Below are positions 54,091 through 62,636 of a stretch of DNA of 64,000 nucleotides, piece by piece. A model generated the notes under the pieces. The model did not search any database. It was not told the origin of the DNA and saw only the letters and a list, made by a program, of their open reading frames with translations. How positions within the stretch are numbered: the stretch's first letter is position 1; each line of letters starts with the position of its first letter. Source of the stretch: Asticcacaulis excentricus (GTDB taxonomy: Bacteria > Pseudomonadota > Alphaproteobacteria > Caulobacterales > Caulobacteraceae); contig NZ_AP018828.1 of NCBI RefSeq assembly GCF_003966695.1, forward strand, positions 836,001 to 900,000, read 5' to 3'. The position numbers were made by a program, and so were the translations under genes.

Positions 54091-54242
54091 GACCCTACTC
54101 CACAGCCCGAATCAGCACCCGATCCGGCGCTTTCATATTTGAGACGCCTCAGCCAAAGGTCAATAATCGGTTAACGATTTAACGTGGACAGAGCGGTGTA
54201 CGGAGCCTAGCCATTTGCGGACACAGGGACTATATTGCCGCT

Positions 54243-55055
54243 ATGACCACAGATAGCGATTACATCACACGCACCGACCGTATCAAAATCCACGGGCCCG
54301 AAGGCTTCGAAGGTATGCGCCGCGCCGGCAAGGTCGCCGCCGACTGCCTCGACATGCTGATCCCCTATGTGGTGCCCGGCGTGAAGACCTCCTATCTCGA
54401 TGATCTGGCGCGGGAGTTTATCTTCGACCACGGCGCGCTGCCGGCCTGCGTCTTCTATCGCGGCTATATGCACACCGTGTGTATTTCGCCCAACCACGTC
54501 GTTTGTCACGGCATCCCGTCCGAAGCCAAGACGCTGAAAGACGGCGATATCGTCAATATTGACGTCACCGCCATCATCGACGGCTGGCATGGCGATACCT
54601 CGCGCATGTATGAGGTCGGCAATGTCAATGCCAAGGCCCGGCGTCTGGTCGATGTGACCTATGAGTCGCTGCATCTGGGTCTGGCGCAGATCAAGCCCGG
54701 CAACACCTTCGGCGACATCGCCCACGCCATCCAGAAATACGCCGAAGCCCAGCGGTGCAGTGTGGTGCGCGACTTCTGCGGACACGGTCTGGGGCAGGTC
54801 TTCCACGACAACCCCAATGTCCTGCACTTTGGCCGCGCGGGTACTGGCCCGGTGCTGGAAGAAGGTATGTTCTTCACGGTCGAGCCGATGATCAACCTCG
54901 GCCGCCCGGAGGTGAAGGTGCTCAGTGACGGCTGGACCGCCGTGACGCGCGACAAGTCGCTGACGGCGCAGTGTGAACACAGTATCGGCGTGACCAGGGA
55001 CGGGCTGGAAATCTTCACGGCCTCGGACAAGTTCCGCCCCCAACCGCTGAGCTGA
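54243..55055 (+). CDS. map: Methionine aminopeptidase, type I
   Basis: Map removes the initiator methionine from nascent proteins using two metal ions. The 270-residue protein has the metal-binding residues in GDIVNIDVTAIIDGWHGDTS (two Asp), RDFCGHGLGQVFHDNPNVLH (His), EGMFFTVEPMINLG (Glu) and LTAQCEHSIGVTRDGLEIFT (Glu). The N-terminal part (GFEGMRRAGKVAADCLDMLI) is of the short type I form. It is followed ten bases later by radC on the same strand. The divergent interval 54091-54242 with mipZ contains GTTAACGATTTAAC, a palindrome of unknown meaning. Confidence 0.96.
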   Translation: MTTDSDYITRTDRIKIHGPEGFEGMRRAGKVAADCLDMLIPYVVPGVKTSYLDDLAREFIFDHGALPACVFYRGYMHTVCISPNHVVCHGIPSEAKTLKDGDIVNIDVTAIIDGWHGDTSRMYEVGNVNAKARRLVDVTYESLHLGLAQIKPGNTFGDIAHAIQKYAEAQRCSVVRDFCGHGLGQVFHDNPNVLHFGRAGTGPVLEEGMFFTVEPMINLGRPEVKVLSDGWTAVTRDKSLTAQCEHSIGVTRDGLEIFTASDKFRPQPLS

Positions 55056-55065
55056 GACACTGAAC

Positions 55066-55815
55066 ATGGCTGAGGGGGAGCCACCAACAAGCGAAACCAC
55101 ACTGTCCGACCCCGCCTTGCCTGAGCATGGGGGCCATCGTCAGCGGCTGCGCGACCGGGCGCGGCGCGGCGGGACGTCGGTTCTGCCCGATTACGAGGTG
55201 CTGGAGCTGTGTCTGTTTCGCTCCATCCCGCAACGCGACGTCAAGCCGCTGGCCAAGGCGCTGTTGAGCCGGTTCGGCAGCCTGTCCGCCGTGCTGTCGG
55301 CCCCACTGGAGGACATGCTTCAGGTGTCGGCGCTCGACAACAAGGGCCGGTCGCTGAAGATGACGCCGGACATCGCGCTCGATCTGCAACTGATGTTCGA
55401 AGCGACGCGCCGCCTGATGGCAGAGCCATTGAAACGCTCAACGGTCATTTCAAGCTGGCAGGCGCTGTTGTCGTACCTGCGCGTGACGCTGGCGCACGAA
55501 CCGCGCGAGCAGTTTCGCCTGCTGTTCCTCGACAAGAAGAACCAGCTCATCGCCGATGAGATCATGAACTACGGCACGGTCGATCACGCCCCGGCCTATC
55601 CGCGCGAAATCATGCGCCGGGCACTGGAGCTGTCGGCCTCATCGGTGATTCTGGTCCACAACCACCCGTCCGGCGACCCCATGCCGTCGCAGGGCGATAT
55701 CGACATGACCAAGGCCATTATCGCCGCCGGGAAACCGCTGAAAATTGCTATCCATGACCACCTGATCGTTGGCCGCGAAGGCGTGCTGAGCATGAAACAG
55801 GTCGGCGCGATTTAA
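55066..55815 (+). CDS. radC: RadC family JAB1/MPN metalloprotease-fold protein
   Basis: A 249-residue RadC protein. An N-terminal helix-hairpin-helix-like region (LPEHGGHRQRLRDRARRGGT, LLSRFGSLSAVLSAPLEDML) precedes the MPN domain (~125-249). The JAMM-like metal site is SASSVILVHNHPSGDPMPSQ followed by GDIDMTK, preceded by LIADEIMNYGTVDHAPAYP and ending DHLIVGREGVLSMKQVGAI. Despite the name its role in DNA repair is unproven in most bacteria. It is probably co-transcribed with map. Confidence 0.94.
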   Translation: MAEGEPPTSETTLSDPALPEHGGHRQRLRDRARRGGTSVLPDYEVLELCLFRSIPQRDVKPLAKALLSRFGSLSAVLSAPLEDMLQVSALDNKGRSLKMTPDIALDLQLMFEATRRLMAEPLKRSTVISSWQALLSYLRVTLAHEPREQFRLLFLDKKNQLIADEIMNYGTVDHAPAYPREIMRRALELSASSVILVHNHPSGDPMPSQGDIDMTKAIIAAGKPLKIAIHDHLIVGREGVLSMKQVGAI

Positions 55816-55821
55816 ACGTCT

Positions 55822-56094
55822 GGCCACGAAAAACACGAAAAAGCACGAAAAAGGCGTTTTCAGACATCCCGATTGAAGCGCTTTGAAAAATGCTTTGAAA
55901 CAGGTAAAGCCACATTTCACCAATGGGTCATACCAAGGGTCATTGGAAATGACTCTTGGTATTCCGTTCGAGAATTTCTCATGTTTCTAATACATATGAG
56001 AAATTCTCGAGTTCACAACGGCCGGATGCGGTCAGCATCTTCGGCCGTTGGTATCAGTTAAGCCTCTGCCGTTCGTGCTTTTCTTTGGTGGCTA
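55822..56094. repeat. CACGAAAA-type long inverted repeat, copy 3, interrupted
   Basis: Left part GGCCACGAAAAACACGAAAA and right part CGTGCTTTTCTTTGGTGGCTA are the arms of the same repeat as at 20180 and 49722. Here the interior is about twice as long because a complete three-hairpin element (55930-56054) lies inside it. The TAG stop codon of msrQ (read at 56094-56092) is the terminal TAG of the right arm. The element fills the 276-base gap between radC and msrQ. Confidence 0.8.
55930..56054. repeat. Three-hairpin repeat, copy 1
   Basis: A 125-base unit with ends ATACCAA and TTGGTAT. Hairpin 1 (55930-55962) has 15-base arms, hairpin 2 (55969-56009) pairs CGAGAATTTCTCAT with ATGAGAAATTCTCG, and hairpin 3 (56016-56050) pairs CAACGGCCG/CGGCCGTTG with an inner GATGC/GCATC. 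A second copy, in the same orientation, is at 57636-57759 beyond the msrPQ genes. Confidence 0.88.
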
Positions 56095-56688
56095 AACCTT
56101 CTTCCTCGCCCATTCCCAGACGCGCCAGCCCAGCAGGATGGCGATAATCGCCGCATAGACCAGCGGCATCGTCTTGTCGGCCTTGACCAGCAGGAAGTAG
56201 TGCAAGGCCCCCAGCGGCACGATCACATAGATCAGCCGGTGGAGATTCCGCCACACCACCCCGCCCAGCCGCCGGATCGCCGCATTGAACGAGGTCAGCG
56301 CCAGCGGGATCAGCAGCACAAAGGCTACCATCCCAAAAGTGATGTAGGGCCGCTTGAGGATATCCGACCAGATTTGCGCCCAGTCGAAATACTGGTCGAT
56401 GACCACATAGCTCATGAGGTGCAGCGTCACATAGCCAAAGGCAAACAGACCGATGGGCCGTCGCCAGCGGATCAGCCGCCCCTGCCGCAACAAACGCGCC
56501 AGAGGCGTCAGGGCCAGGCCCAGCACCAGCAACCGCAACCCCCACACCCCCAGTTGCCGCACCACCGTCTCGACCGGATTAACACCCAGATCGTTCTGGA
56601 AAAACCGCCACAGCAGCCACAACACCGGCAACAGGCACAGGGCGCAGATCAGGGCGATATCCGGCGTAAACCCGCGCTTGGCCTTCAT
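56092..56688 (-). CDS. msrQ: Heme-binding membrane subunit MsrQ
   Basis: MsrQ is the b-type heme membrane subunit that passes electrons from quinol (or a flavin reductase) to MsrP for periplasmic methionine sulfoxide repair. The protein is 198 residues from the ATG at 56688, which overlaps the msrP stop (TGATG). It has about six hydrophobic helices (IALICALCLLPVLWLLWRFF, LLVLGLALTPLARLL, GLFAFGYVTLHLMSYVVIDQ, ITFGMVAFVLLIPLALTSFN, LIYVIVPLGALHYFLLV, LVYAAIIAILLGWRVW) with His in YVTLHLM, NLHRLIY and ALHYFLL as likely heme ligands. Longer frames upstream are not credible. Its stop codon is donated by a repeat. Confidence 0.93.
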   Translation of the reverse strand: MKAKRGFTPDIALICALCLLPVLWLLWRFFQNDLGVNPVETVVRQLGVWGLRLLVLGLALTPLARLLRQGRLIRWRRPIGLFAFGYVTLHLMSYVVIDQYFDWAQIWSDILKRPYITFGMVAFVLLIPLALTSFNAAIRRLGGVVWRNLHRLIYVIVPLGALHYFLLVKADKTMPLVYAAIIAILLGWRVWEWARKKV

Positions 56689-57617
56689 CAGTAATACTTT
56701 TTCAGATCCATGCCGGCATAGAGGTGCGCGACATTGTCGGCATAGCCGTTGAACATTAGGGTCGGGCGGCGCTTGAATTCGCCAATGCGGCGCTCGGTCG
56801 CCTGCGACCAGCGCGGATGATCCACCTGCGGGTTCACATTGGAATAGAAGCCGTATTCCCGCGGCGCATAACGGTTCCACGAGGTCGGCGGCTCGCGCGT
56901 GGTGAAGGAAATCCGCACGATGGATTTGATGGATTTGAACCCGTACTTCCACGGCACGACTAACCGGATCGGCGCCCCGTTCTGATTAGGCAACAGGTCG
57001 CCATAGAGCCCGACGGCCAGCAGGGCCAGCGGGTTCATCGCCTCATCCATGCGCAACCCCTCAACATAGGGCCATTGCAGGATGCGGTCGGACACACCGC
57101 GCATCTCCTTGGGCCGCAGCGCCGTTTCAAAGGCCACATATTTGGCCTTCGACAGAGGTTCGGCGCGCTTGATGACCTCGGCCAGCGGAATACCGATCCA
57201 CGGAATGACCATCGACCAGCCTTCGACACAGCGCAGCCGGTAAATCCGTTCCTCCAGCGCGCCCTTGAGCAGGGTTTCGATGTCGATCGTCTGGGGTTTG
57301 GCGCAGTCGCCGTCGAGCTTCACCGTCCACGGCCGTGTGGTCAGGGCCGAGGCGTATTTGACCGGCTCCAGCTTGTCGGTGCCAAACTCATAGAAGTTGT
57401 TGTAGCCCGTCACGGCTTCGAGGTCGGTCGGCGTCTCATTAGTCCAGAAGGTGCGTTTGGCGCTCAGCTTGCCCGTCACCTGCGCGGCTTGCGCGGCCGT
57501 TCCGGCCAGCCCCAGCCCGAAACCGATCCCCGCCGCCATGATCTCGCGCCGCCGGAGATAGATATCCTTTGGGGTGACGTCGTTTTCAGTCAGGTCGGCG
57601 GCGTGGCGGATCAACAT
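56688..57617 (-). CDS. msrP: Protein-methionine-sulfoxide reductase catalytic subunit MsrP
   Basis: MsrP is a periplasmic molybdopterin enzyme that repairs oxidised methionine in envelope proteins. The 309-residue precursor has a twin-arginine signal ([20 protein letters not shown], cleaved after AQA). The Mo-binding Cys lies in [20 protein letters not shown]. Other family segments are [47 protein letters not shown] and [14 protein letters not shown], and [20 protein letters not shown]. It is the first gene of msrPQ and is flanked by two copies of the three-hairpin repeat. Confidence 0.96.
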   Translation of the reverse strand: MLIRHAADLTENDVTPKDIYLRRREIMAAGIGFGLGLAGTAAQAAQVTGKLSAKRTFWTNETPTDLEAVTGYNNFYEFGTDKLEPVKYASALTTRPWTVKLDGDCAKPQTIDIETLLKGALEERIYRLRCVEGWSMVIPWIGIPLAEVIKRAEPLSKAKYVAFETALRPKEMRGVSDRILQWPYVEGLRMDEAMNPLALLAVGLYGDLLPNQNGAPIRLVVPWKYGFKSIKSIVRISFTTREPPTSWNRYAPREYGFYSNVNPQVDHPRWSQATERRIGEFKRRPTLMFNGYADNVAHLYAGMDLKKYY

Positions 57618-57635
57618 GGGCAGTCTCCGTGAGTT

Positions 57636-57759
57636 ATACCAAGGTCATTGAAAATGACCCTTGGTATGCGTTTCGCGAATATCTCATGTCGCTGATACAG
57701 ATGAGATATTCGCGAGCTTTCAACGACCGGATGCGATCAGCATCTTCGGTCGTTGGCAT
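57636..57759. repeat. Three-hairpin repeat, copy 2
   Basis: A 124-base relative of 55930-56054. Hairpin 1 is 57636-57667. Hairpin 2 pairs CGCGAATATCTCAT (57674-57687) with ATGAGATATTCGCG (57701-57714). Hairpin 3 pairs CAACGACCG (57721-57729) with CGGTCGTTG (57747-57755), again with GATGC/GCATC inside. Stem differences from copy 1 are mostly paired changes. It lies 18 bases upstream of the msrP start, so it may also be part of the msrP leader or promoter region. Confidence 0.88.
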
Positions 57760-57808
57760 TACAGATGACTATACGCAGAAACCGGCCATTTGGTGACACG
57801 CCAGATGC

Positions 57809-57837
57809 AAAAAAGGCCGGTGCCCCCTGCACCGGCC
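57809..57837 (-). terminator. Terminator of the peptidoglycan-binding protein gene
   Basis: On the minus strand GGCCGGTGC pairs with GCACCGGCC (9 bp, five-base loop), followed by TTTTTTGC. It starts ten bases beyond the stop codon and is a standard intrinsic terminator. Confidence 0.88.
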
Positions 57838-57846
57838 CTCCCCATC

Positions 57847-59091
57847 CTAATGTATCTTCACGCCCAGGGCTTCGGCGGCCTCGACCGAAATCTGACCCTG
57901 TGGCAGGCCCTGATCGGCCTGAAACTTCTGCATGGCCGCCACGGTCTTGGTGCCCAGCGTACCATCGGCCGGGCCGGGATCGTAGCCGCGTTGTTTCAGG
58001 GCCACCTGAAGGGCCTTGATCTTGGCCGGGGTGGTATTGCGTTCACACAGGACTTCACGCCACACAGGCTCAGGGGCCTTCACCGCGCGCGTCTTGTCCA
58101 CCGTCTTGTAAACGGGGGCGACCGTATAGGATTCGGTGCGTGCCGGTTTGATGACTTCCTTATACTTTTCCGTGCGATAGGTGGCCGGGATCACCTTTTC
58201 GATGACCTGCTCCTCGCGCTCGACAATGACCCGCTCGACCTTTTCGACCCTGGCCGGGACCTTGATACGGCGCACCGTCGCCGGCTGCACCTCGACCATG
58301 CGTTCGACCTGCTTATACTCAGCGGGCACCTCTTTCAGGCACCAGATCGTCTGGGCCGAGCCCTTTTGCAGGTACTCGGTCGTTTCGGCGCTGCCCTGAA
58401 TCGCCACCGGCTCCTTGCCGGGCCAGGTGAGCATACCATCGGCGCGATAACGCACAGGCTGATGATCGCCGGGAGTAACCAGCGCCGCACCCGTAGCAAT
58501 CCCTTCGGAGCGCACCCATTCCTGACGCGCCGGGCGCACCATGACGCTTTCCGTGCGCTTTTCGAAAACGGGCGGCACGGGTTCCTCGCGCCACGTGGCG
58601 GGTTGCACCACGCGCTCTTCCATCACCTTGCGCGTCACGGCGGGGATCACCTTGCGCTCGACGCGTTGCGGCTGATCGACCACCTGACGCTCCGCCCAGC
58701 GCCATTCCTCAGGCACCGCGCGGGTTTCGACGCGCTCCGGCTCCACCAGCACCTTTTCGGCATAGGTTTCCAGCACTGGCGGCTTCATCAGACGGGTATA
58801 GCACTGGTTGGGACGGGCCTCCTTGACCACCGCTGGCGGCAGGTCCGGATGGTCACCACCCACAGCGCCATCGGGGCAGTCCGCCTTCGCCGACGCCGGG
58901 CTGACAACCGGGGCCTTGGCCTCGCCCATATAGACGCCTTGCGCGCCCGATGCGCCATAGGCAGAGGGCGTGTCCTTCAGGACCGGGGACGCCGGTTTAA
59001 CCGCGGGCTTAGCCGCCCACGCGCCCGTACCACACGCCATGACCGCCAGCGCCATCAGCGACACGCCGGTGTTCAGCGTCCAGTTCCTCAT
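57847..59091 (-). CDS. Exported protein with repetitive Val/Glu/Arg region and peptidoglycan-binding domain
   Basis: A 414-residue exported protein. The signal peptide (LNTGVSLMALAVMACGTGAW, cleaved near AWA) contains a Cys, but the lipobox is not convincing. Residues ~110-330 are a run of loosely repeated units rich in V, E, R and P, for example RKVIPAVTRKVMEERVVQPA, EKVERVIVEREEQVIEKVIP and KYKEVIKPARTESYTVAP, suggesting an extended beta or rod-like spacer. The C-terminal ~65 residues (KIKALQVALKQRGYDPGPAD then GTLGTKTVAAMQKFQADQG) are a PG_binding_1 domain. It probably bridges the cell wall to another envelope layer; no enzyme domain is seen. Confidence 0.82.
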   Translation of the reverse strand: MRNWTLNTGVSLMALAVMACGTGAWAAKPAVKPASPVLKDTPSAYGASGAQGVYMGEAKAPVVSPASAKADCPDGAVGGDHPDLPPAVVKEARPNQCYTRLMKPPVLETYAEKVLVEPERVETRAVPEEWRWAERQVVDQPQRVERKVIPAVTRKVMEERVVQPATWREEPVPPVFEKRTESVMVRPARQEWVRSEGIATGAALVTPGDHQPVRYRADGMLTWPGKEPVAIQGSAETTEYLQKGSAQTIWCLKEVPAEYKQVERMVEVQPATVRRIKVPARVEKVERVIVEREEQVIEKVIPATYRTEKYKEVIKPARTESYTVAPVYKTVDKTRAVKAPEPVWREVLCERNTTPAKIKALQVALKQRGYDPGPADGTLGTKTVAAMQKFQADQGLPQGQISVEAAEALGVKIH

Positions 59092-59198
59092 CTCAGCACC
59101 CTCACATACAAATCAGTTGGAGCGACTTTAACGCCTTATTAACCCTCCCGCCAACCTGACTCGCGTCTTTCGAGTAAATTAACCCTGTTCAAAACCTG

Positions 59199-61058
59199 TC
59201 AATTGCGCGTGCCATCCAGCCACGCGGCCACCCAGAACAGCGGCGCGTTCCAGTTCACGGCCACTTCGTTGGTGGAATAGCTGCCGATATGGTCAACGTA
59301 ACAGGTCTGCGGGGCGCAGCCTTTCAGGCGGGCCCTGGCATCCGTATCCGACGAGTTCTGATTGGGTCCGCCCGCTATGACGCCGGGCGGCGGGGGCGGC
59401 AAGGTACCATCATTGGCCCAGAAGCGATGATGCGGATGCTGCATGGCGCGCTCGCCATACCCCGAAACATAACTGAAATTCAGTGGGTTACGCCCCAGAA
59501 CATAATCCATCAAATTGACGGCTTCGGCGCGATAGGCCGCGTCGCCGCTGACATCCGCCGCGTAGGCGAACAGCATGGCCCGGTTCATAAAATCGGCCGT
59601 AGAGCCCCAGACATAGGGCTTGTTGAAGGCGATATGATAGCCCTGCCCGCCCGTTTCTGTCCGCATCAACGCCGCGCGGGCGACAACCGCCTGACGCGCC
59701 GCCGACCGCAGGGGCGTGTCCACCGTTGCCAGTGTCAGGGTGCCCAGCGTATCCGTCTTGCCCCAACTGAAATCCGTAGCCGTCAGATGGTGCGGCGAGG
59801 CCTTCACATCCTCCGCATAGGCCGCCTCACCCGTGGTGGCATAAAGCTCCGCGGCCGCCCAGTAGAACTCGTCGCTGAGGTGGCCGTCGCCATAGCCCCC
59901 GCCGCCGCCCCGCAGCACGTCGATGGCATAGGCATCGGGCACGCGCTTCGCGGCGGCATAGGCCTTTTTGGCCGCCGTCAGACAGCGGTCGGCATAGGCG
60001 TCGTCCACGCCTTTGAACACCCGCGCGCACTGCGCCGCCGTCGCCGCCAGATTGAGCGTCGCCGCCGTCGAGGGATAGCTGAGGCCGCGCTTTTCCTTAT
60101 CGAGATGCGGCGGCGTGGGTATGGCGGTCCAGTGCTCGTCGTGCATTTTGTGATGCGCCATGCCTGACGCATCGACACGGGTAAAGGTGAGCTTATCCAG
60201 AGACTTGCGCTGATCTCCTAAGGGCAGAGTCAGGGTCTGTCCGTCCGGCACCTGCATGGCCAGCAGGAAGTCCATTTCAAAGCGCACCTCATCCAGCAGG
60301 TCATTTTTGCCGTTACCCGCTTCGGGAATCTTCACTCGCCCATCGTCAAAGCTGCGGTCGCCGCGCGCCTGCACCCCCTCATAGGCGTTCATCAGCGTCC
60401 ACACGGCGATACCGCCATTGACCACGTACTTGCCGTGATCCCCGGCATCGTACCAGCCTTTGGACACATCCAGCGTGTAGGGGCAACCGCCCCAGTCATT
60501 GCCGCGATAATCCTTCGGCCCCCAGCAGGTAACGATCTCTTTTTCATGCGCCACAGGTCGGGCAAAGCGCTCACCGACGTATTTCGCTTCGATAGGTACG
60601 CTGGCCCGCTGGTGATAGAAGAAGGCCAGCGCGTCATATTTCAATGATTGATAGACGTCCACGCGAATGTCGAAAGGCGTGCTGACCTTATAGGTGTCGC
60701 CGTTTTTCACCCCGACCACATAGCCGCTACCGGGTGTCTTCAGAGCGGAAAAGTCAATCTGGTACACCACCTTGCCCGACCCGGCATTGAGACCGAACGG
60801 TTCGCTGCGTCCGGACAGCACGACCGTATTGGCCGCGTCCTTCACCACCCAGTCGATGGCGGGCCATGCCTTGCCAGCGGGCGCGTCTTCGGGCACGGCA
60901 TAGACGGCGATTTTGGGCGAATCCGGCTGAAACCCGGTCTGATTGAGCGTCGGAAATTCCATATAGTGGTGCTGATAGGGCCGCGGCAAGCTCGGCTGAG
61001 CCATCGCCACGCCCCCCAGGCAGGTCATCACAACGCCCGCTAAAAGCGCTTGTTTCAT
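59199..61058 (-). CDS. Glycoside hydrolase family 9 (cellulase/beta-glucan-active)
   Basis: A 619-residue secreted GH9 enzyme. A signal peptide (MKQALLAGVVMTCLGGVAMA) is followed by an N-terminal Ig-like cellulase domain (~35-125, FQPDSPKIAVYAVPEDA) and the (alpha/alpha)6 catalytic domain. Catalytic residues fall in SKGWYDAGDHGKYVVNGGIA (Asp base) and GSYSTNEVAVNWNAPLFWVA (Glu acid); GYGERAMQHPHHRFWANDG is the conserved His loop. GH9 enzymes with this architecture are endo- or exo-beta-1,4-glucanases or glucosaminidases. No polysaccharide-utilisation cluster surrounds it, so the substrate is open. Confidence 0.93.
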   Translation of the reverse strand: MKQALLAGVVMTCLGGVAMAQPSLPRPYQHHYMEFPTLNQTGFQPDSPKIAVYAVPEDAPAGKAWPAIDWVVKDAANTVVLSGRSEPFGLNAGSGKVVYQIDFSALKTPGSGYVVGVKNGDTYKVSTPFDIRVDVYQSLKYDALAFFYHQRASVPIEAKYVGERFARPVAHEKEIVTCWGPKDYRGNDWGGCPYTLDVSKGWYDAGDHGKYVVNGGIAVWTLMNAYEGVQARGDRSFDDGRVKIPEAGNGKNDLLDEVRFEMDFLLAMQVPDGQTLTLPLGDQRKSLDKLTFTRVDASGMAHHKMHDEHWTAIPTPPHLDKEKRGLSYPSTAATLNLAATAAQCARVFKGVDDAYADRCLTAAKKAYAAAKRVPDAYAIDVLRGGGGGYGDGHLSDEFYWAAAELYATTGEAAYAEDVKASPHHLTATDFSWGKTDTLGTLTLATVDTPLRSAARQAVVARAALMRTETGGQGYHIAFNKPYVWGSTADFMNRAMLFAYAADVSGDAAYRAEAVNLMDYVLGRNPLNFSYVSGYGERAMQHPHHRFWANDGTLPPPPPGVIAGGPNQNSSDTDARARLKGCAPQTCYVDHIGSYSTNEVAVNWNAPLFWVAAWLDGTRN

Positions 61059-61226
61059 ACCGTTTCTCCCTCAATCTCCGCGCCTATGTCAGCGCTGTCA
61101 CTGCGTTGTCCTAACAAACCCTGCCCGGCGCGAAAAGTACATTTAAATCTTGACTCAGAGGACGCATCCGCCCAACAGAACCGCGACCATTTTATCCCGC
61201 TTTTCTCTCTCAGACCGGACCTTGCC

Positions 61227-62531
61227 ATGATCCCCCGTTATTCCCGTCAGGACGCCGCCGCCATCTGGGACCCTTCGACCAAGTACAAGATCTGGTTCGA
61301 AATCGAGGCCCACGCCGCGACCAAGATGGCCGAACTGGGGGTCATCCCGACCGAGGCCGCCGAAACCCTGTGGGCCAAAGGTAAGGATGCGCAGTTCGAT
61401 TCGGATCGCATCGACGAGATCGAACGGACGGTGAAGCACGACGTCATCGCCTTCCTGACCCACGTCTCGGAAATCGTCGGCCCCGAAGCGCGCTTCCTGC
61501 ATCAGGGCATGACCTCTTCGGACGTGCTTGATACCTGTTTCGCGGTTCAGCTTCAGCGTTCGGCCGACCTGCTGATCGAAGGCGTTGATCTGGTGCTGGC
61601 GGCGCTGAAAAAGCGCGCCCTTGAGCATAAATTTACGCCGACGGTGGGGCGTTCGCACGGCATCCACGCCGAGCCGGTGACCTTTGGCCTGAAACTGGCC
61701 GGCTACTACGCCGAATTCGTTCGCGCCAAAAAGCGCCTTGAGGTCGCGCGTGAGGAAATCTCGACCTGCGCCATTTCCGGCGCGGTCGGCACCTTCGCCA
61801 ATGTCTCGCCCGAAGTCGAAGCCTATGTGGCCGAAAAGATGGGCCTGAGCGTCGAGCCCGTCTCGACCCAGGTCATCCCGCGCGACCGTCACGCCGCCTT
61901 CTTCGCGGCGCTGGGCGTCGTGGCCTCGTCCATCGAGCGTCTGGCTGTGGAAATCCGCCACCTGCAACGCACCGAAGTGCTGGAGGCCGAAGAATTCTTC
62001 TCCAAGGGGCAAAAGGGCTCATCGGCCATGCCGCATAAGCGCAACCCCGTTCTGACCGAAAACCTGACCGGTCTGGCGCGTCTGGTGCGCTCGGCCGTCG
62101 TCCCGGCTATGGAAAACGTCGCCCTGTGGCACGAACGCGATATCTCGCATAGCTCCGTCGAGCGCGGCATCGCGCCGGACGCCTGTGTGCATCTGGACTT
62201 TGCCCTGCGTCGTCTGGCGGGCGTCATGGAAAACCTGATGGTTTATCCGGAAAACATGCAGAAGAACCTCGACCGACTGGGCGGCCTCGTCCACTCGCAG
62301 CGCGTGCTGCTGGCCCTGACGCAAAAGGGCATGTCGCGCGAAGACAGCTATTCGGCAGTTCAGCGCAACGCCATGCGCGTCTGGCGTGGCGAAGGCAACT
62401 TCCTCGACTTCCTCAGCGCCGACGAGGACGTGTCGAAATTCTTCACCCGCGAAGAGCTTGAGCCCTTCTTTGACCTCGGCTACCACACCAAGCACGTCGA
62501 TACGATCTTCGCCCGCGTGTTTGGGGCGTAG
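61227..62531 (+). CDS. purB: Adenylosuccinate lyase
   Basis: PurB cleaves SAICAR and adenylosuccinate in purine synthesis. The protein is 434 residues from ATG 61227, chosen because IPRYSRQDAAAIWDPSTKYK is the family N-terminus; the longer frame upstream has no similarity. Conserved regions are FLHQGMTSSDVLDTCFAVQL, GRSHGIHAEPVTFGLKLAGY, AISGAVGTFANVSPEVEAYV and the flexible signature loop KGSSAMPHKRNPVLTENLTG with the catalytic Ser. It diverges from the GH9 gene and is followed by a repeat. Confidence 0.96.
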   Translation: MIPRYSRQDAAAIWDPSTKYKIWFEIEAHAATKMAELGVIPTEAAETLWAKGKDAQFDSDRIDEIERTVKHDVIAFLTHVSEIVGPEARFLHQGMTSSDVLDTCFAVQLQRSADLLIEGVDLVLAALKKRALEHKFTPTVGRSHGIHAEPVTFGLKLAGYYAEFVRAKKRLEVAREEISTCAISGAVGTFANVSPEVEAYVAEKMGLSVEPVSTQVIPRDRHAAFFAALGVVASSIERLAVEIRHLQRTEVLEAEEFFSKGQKGSSAMPHKRNPVLTENLTGLARLVRSAVVPAMENVALWHERDISHSSVERGIAPDACVHLDFALRRLAGVMENLMVYPENMQKNLDRLGGLVHSQRVLLALTQKGMSREDSYSAVQRNAMRVWRGEGNFLDFLSADEDVSKFFTREELEPFFDLGYHTKHVDTIFARVFGA

Positions 62532-62542
62532 TTAAATCATAC

Positions 62543-62606
62543 CTCCCCAGCTTGCTGGGGAGGGGGACCGCACGAACCGCAAGTGAGATGCGGTGGTGGG
62601 GGTCCT
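62543..62606. repeat. CCCCAGCTT repeat, copy 2
   Basis: CCTCCCCAGC and GCTGGGGAGG form a 10-base-pair stem with a TT loop (62543-62564). GGGGGACCGCACGAACCGCA and TGAGATGCGGTGGTGGGGGT follow, in which GGACC/GGTCC and CCGCA/TGCGG pair. It fills most of the gap between purB and the next gene and is related to 52613-52705. Confidence 0.75.
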
Positions 62607-62636
62607 CACCTGTGACTGGCATTCCAAAGGTTCCCC

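Noticed and set aside
54171-54182. Possible CtrA box between mipZ and map (TTAA pairs)
   Set aside because: The half-sites are spaced by four bases (TTAACGATTTAA), not the seven of the Caulobacter CtrA consensus. It is only a short AT palindrome.
55873-56061. 62-codon frame in the radC-msrQ gap
   Set aside because: It runs through all three hairpins of the repeat and has no ribosome-binding site or similarity. The DNA is better explained as a structured repeat.
57790-59142. 450-codon plus-strand frame opposite the peptidoglycan-binding protein gene
   Set aside because: It is rich in His, Arg and Leu without any domain, runs through the terminator and start region of the real gene, and reflects codon bias.
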